Source: Sphaerisporangium cinnabarinum (GTDB lineage: Bacteria; Actinomycetota; Actinomycetes; Actinomycetales; Cellulomonadaceae). Taken from it: DNA of 41,359 nucleotides. Made by a program: the position numbers and the translations under genes. The notes beneath the pieces are model-generated. The model was given only the letters and a program-made list of their open reading frames with translations, searched no databases and was not told the origin of the DNA. The stretch lies in NCBI GenBank assembly GCA_003052455.1, contig QAPD01000053.1, positions 1 to 41,359 of the forward strand. The letters are read 5' to 3'. This document shows, in pieces, positions 39,643 to 41,359 of the stretch (within the stretch, counting starts at the first letter, position 1; every line of letters starts with the position of its first letter).

Positions 39643-39664
39643 GCACGTGCCGAGCACGTGCCGA
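39643..39664 (+). repeat. Tandem 11-bp repeat upstream of tRNA-Gln
   Basis: GCACGTGCCGA occurs twice in succession and is followed by a partial third unit (GCACGG). Each unit contains CACGTG. It lies 22 bp before the tRNA. The rest of the 39400-39685 gap shows no gene; CAGACT near 39569 is a possible -10 of the tRNA/glmU transcript. Confidence 0.6.
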
Positions 39665-39685
39665 GCACGGCGTCGCCGGGTCCGG

Positions 39686-39757
39686 TCCGCCTTGGTGTAA
39701 TCGGCAGCACAAGGGTTTTTGGTGCCCTTGGTCCAGGTTCGAGTCCTGGGGGCGGAG
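39686..39757 (+). tRNA. tRNA-Gln (anticodon UUG)
   Basis: The 72-nt gene folds as a complete cloverleaf: acceptor TCCGCCT (39686-39692) with GGGCGGA (39750-39756), D stem GTGT/GCAC, anticodon stem AGGGT/GCCCT around loop TTTTGGT giving anticodon TTG, T stem CCAGG/CCTGG around TTCGAGT, discriminator G39757. The CCA end is not encoded. tRNA-Gln directly before glmU is a common actinobacterial order. Confidence 0.95.
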
Positions 39758-39787
39758 CTCGTGCCACCGATCCCGAGGGGAACACCC

Positions 39788-41359
39788 ATGGAAGCTCAGC
39801 AGGGCACCGACACCACCGTCGCCCCCGCTGCCGTGATCGTCCTCGCCGCAGGCGAGGGCACGCGGATGAAGTCGTCCACCCCCAAGATGCTGCACACGCT
39901 CGCGGGTCGCAGCCTGCTCGGGCACGTGCTCGTCGCGGCACGCTCGCTCGACCCGGCGCTGCTCGCCGTCGTCGTGCGGCACGAGCGCGACCGCGTCGCC
40001 GAGCACGCCGTGTCGGTCGACCCGGACGCGGTCGTCGTGGACCAGGACGAGATCCCGGGGACGGGCCGCGCCGTGCAGTGCGCGCTCGCCGCGCTCGACG
40101 CGAAGGCGCACGCGCAGGCGCTCGTCCACGGCGTGCCCGACGGCGAGGAGGGGCGCGGCGTCGGCGACGGCCTCGAGGGCCCCGTGGTCGTCACGGCGGG
40201 CGACACCCCGCTGCTCGACGGCGGCACCCTCGCCCAGCTGCTCGCGGCGCACGTCGCGGACGGCAACGCGGTGACGATGCTGACGACGCAGCTCGAGGAC
40301 GCGACCGGCTACGGTCGCGTCGTGCGCGACGACGCGACGGGCGACGTCCTGCGCATCGTCGAGCACAAGGACGCGTCGGCCGACGAGCTCGCGATCCGCG
40401 AGATCAACGCGTCGATCTACGTGTTCGACGCCGCCGTCCTGCGGCGCGGGCTCGGCACGCTCGGCCGCGACAACGCGCAGGGCGAGGTCTACCTGACGGA
40501 CGTCGTCGCCGCGGCGCGCGCCGAGGGCGGCGTCGTGCGGGCGCTCGTCTCGGACGACCCGACGGTCGTCGAGGGCGTCAACGACCGCGTGCAGCTCGCG
40601 ACGCTGCGCGCCGAGCTCAACCGTCGGATCCTCGAGGACTGGATGCGCGCGGGCGTGACCGTGGTCGACCCGGCCACGACGTGGGTCGACGTCGACGTCG
40701 AGCTCGCGCGCGACGTGACGCTGCTCCCGGGGACGCAGCTCCACGGCGCGACGGTCGTCGCCGAGGGTGCGACGGTCGGCCCGGACACCACGCTCACGGA
40801 CACCGAGGTCGGCGCCGGCGCGACCGTGACCCGGACGCACGGTTCGCTCGCGGTCCTGGGCGCGGGGACGTCCGTCGGACCGTTCGCGTACCTGCGGCCC
40901 GGCACCGTGCTGGGGGCGCACGGCAAGATCGGGACGTTCGTCGAGACGAAGAACGCGGAGATCGGCGAGGGGTCGAAGATCCCGCACCTGTCCTACGTCG
41001 GCGACGCGACGATCGGCGACCACACGAACATCGGCGCCGCGTCGGTCACGGTCAACTACGACGGCGTGCACAAGCACCGCACCGTCATCGGCTCGCACGC
41101 CCGCACCGGCGCGGACAACATGTTCGTCGCGCCCGTGAGCGTCGGCGACGGCGCGTACACCGCCGCCGGGTCCGTCATCCGCCGCGACGTGCCCGCGGGC
41201 GCGCTCGGCGTGAGCGGCGGCCAGCAGCGCAACATCGAGGGCTGGGTCGAGCGCCGTCGCGCCGGCACGCCCGCCGCCGAGGCCGCGGCCGCCGCGCGCG
41301 CCGCGGACCCGGAGGCGCCCCCGCTCGGCGCGCAGGCGCAGGCCCAGCTCGCGGACCAG
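39788..41359 (+). CDS. glmU: Bifunctional GlmU (GlcNAc-1-P uridyltransferase/GlcN-1-P acetyltransferase), 3' end outside window
   Basis: The open frame covers 524 codons and leaves the window. The N-terminal uridyltransferase domain has [20 protein letters not shown] (about 17-36), [23 protein letters not shown] and GYGRVVRD. From about residue 280 the left-handed beta-helix acetyltransferase domain shows hexapeptide repeats, [54 protein letters not shown] with the catalytic His, and [20 protein letters not shown]. It makes UDP-GlcNAc for peptidoglycan. An insert of roughly 20 residues ([18 protein letters not shown]) sits in the first domain, and an Ala-rich tail follows the usual C-terminus. 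ATG 39788 has AGGGGA upstream. Confidence 0.97.
   Translation, partial: MEAQQGTDTTVAPAAVIVLAAGEGTRMKSSTPKMLHTLAGRSLLGHVLVAARSLDPALLAVVVRHERDRVAEHAVSVDPDAVVVDQDEIPGTGRAVQCALAALDAKAHAQALVHGVPDGEEGRGVGDGLEGPVVVTAGDTPLLDGGTLAQLLAAHVADGNAVTMLTTQLEDATGYGRVVRDDATGDVLRIVEHKDASADELAIREINASIYVFDAAVLRRGLGTLGRDNAQGEVYLTDVVAAARAEGGVVRALVSDDPTVVEGVNDRVQLATLRAELNRRILEDWMRAGVTVVDPATTWVDVDVELARDVTLLPGTQLHGATVVAEGATVGPDTTLTDTEVGAGATVTRTHGSLAVLGAGTSVGPFAYLRPGTVLGAHGKIGTFVETKNAEIGEGSKIPHLSYVGDATIGDHTNIGAASVTVNYDGVHKHRTVIGSHARTGADNMFVAPVSVGDGAYTAAGSVIRRDVPAGALGVSGGQQRNIEGWVERRRAGTPAAEAAAAARAADPEAPPLGAQAQAQLADQ

Overview
The window is very GC-rich actinobacterial chromosome. The gene order (rsmI end, metG, a TatD-family nuclease, G5/Rpf cell-wall genes, ksgA, ispE, ABC-F, tRNA-Gln, glmU), the many GTG starts and the absence of an in-cluster ATPase in the sugar ABC transporter suggest a cellulolytic relative of Cellulomonas, Cellulosimicrobium or Promicromonospora. 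That genus-level guess is inference; no taxonomic marker was compared.

Layout. 1-4978: a corrupted 3' end of rsmI, then pncA, a small MarR-like gene, an AlaC-type aminotransferase, a short-chain dehydrogenase and a glucose/sorbosone-dehydrogenase-like lipoprotein. 4979-16274: a housekeeping block of metG, TatD, ksgA and ispE interleaved with three exported G5/DUF348 cell-wall proteins. Two of these end in a transglycosylase-like domain and one in an Rpf domain; all three have a promoter of the same geometry, and two share a structured 5' leader. A VOC-protein/WYL-regulator divergon sits between them.

16275-26895: an apparent insertion between ispE and the ABC-F gene. It carries a tandem repeat, an orphan small gene, a dead IS5-type transposase end, and a LacI-controlled carbohydrate locus: acetyl-xylan-esterase-like enzyme, secreted GH43-like beta-propeller enzyme, LacI regulator, FAD-dependent oxidoreductase, sugar-binding lipoprotein and two permeases. 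Matching operators (consensus ATAATGCGCATTAT), each 4 bp upstream of a TTGACC -35 box, precede the secreted enzyme and the lacI operon.

26896-38763: ABC-F ATPase with a hairpin over its promoter, a MarR/NADP-oxidoreductase divergon with a perfect operator, a TetR gene, a DrrAB-type exporter, a MarR-MFS operon, a NatAB-type exporter and a small membrane protein. 38764-41359: TetR regulator, tRNA-Gln(UUG) and the start of glmU, which runs off the window.

The least expected features are a ~75-bp palindromic repeat found both as an intergenic hairpin and, in frame, inside the TatD gene; the duplicated structured leader before two G5 genes; the domain exchange among the three G5 proteins; and several -10 boxes 6-8 nt from start codons, implying leaderless mRNAs.
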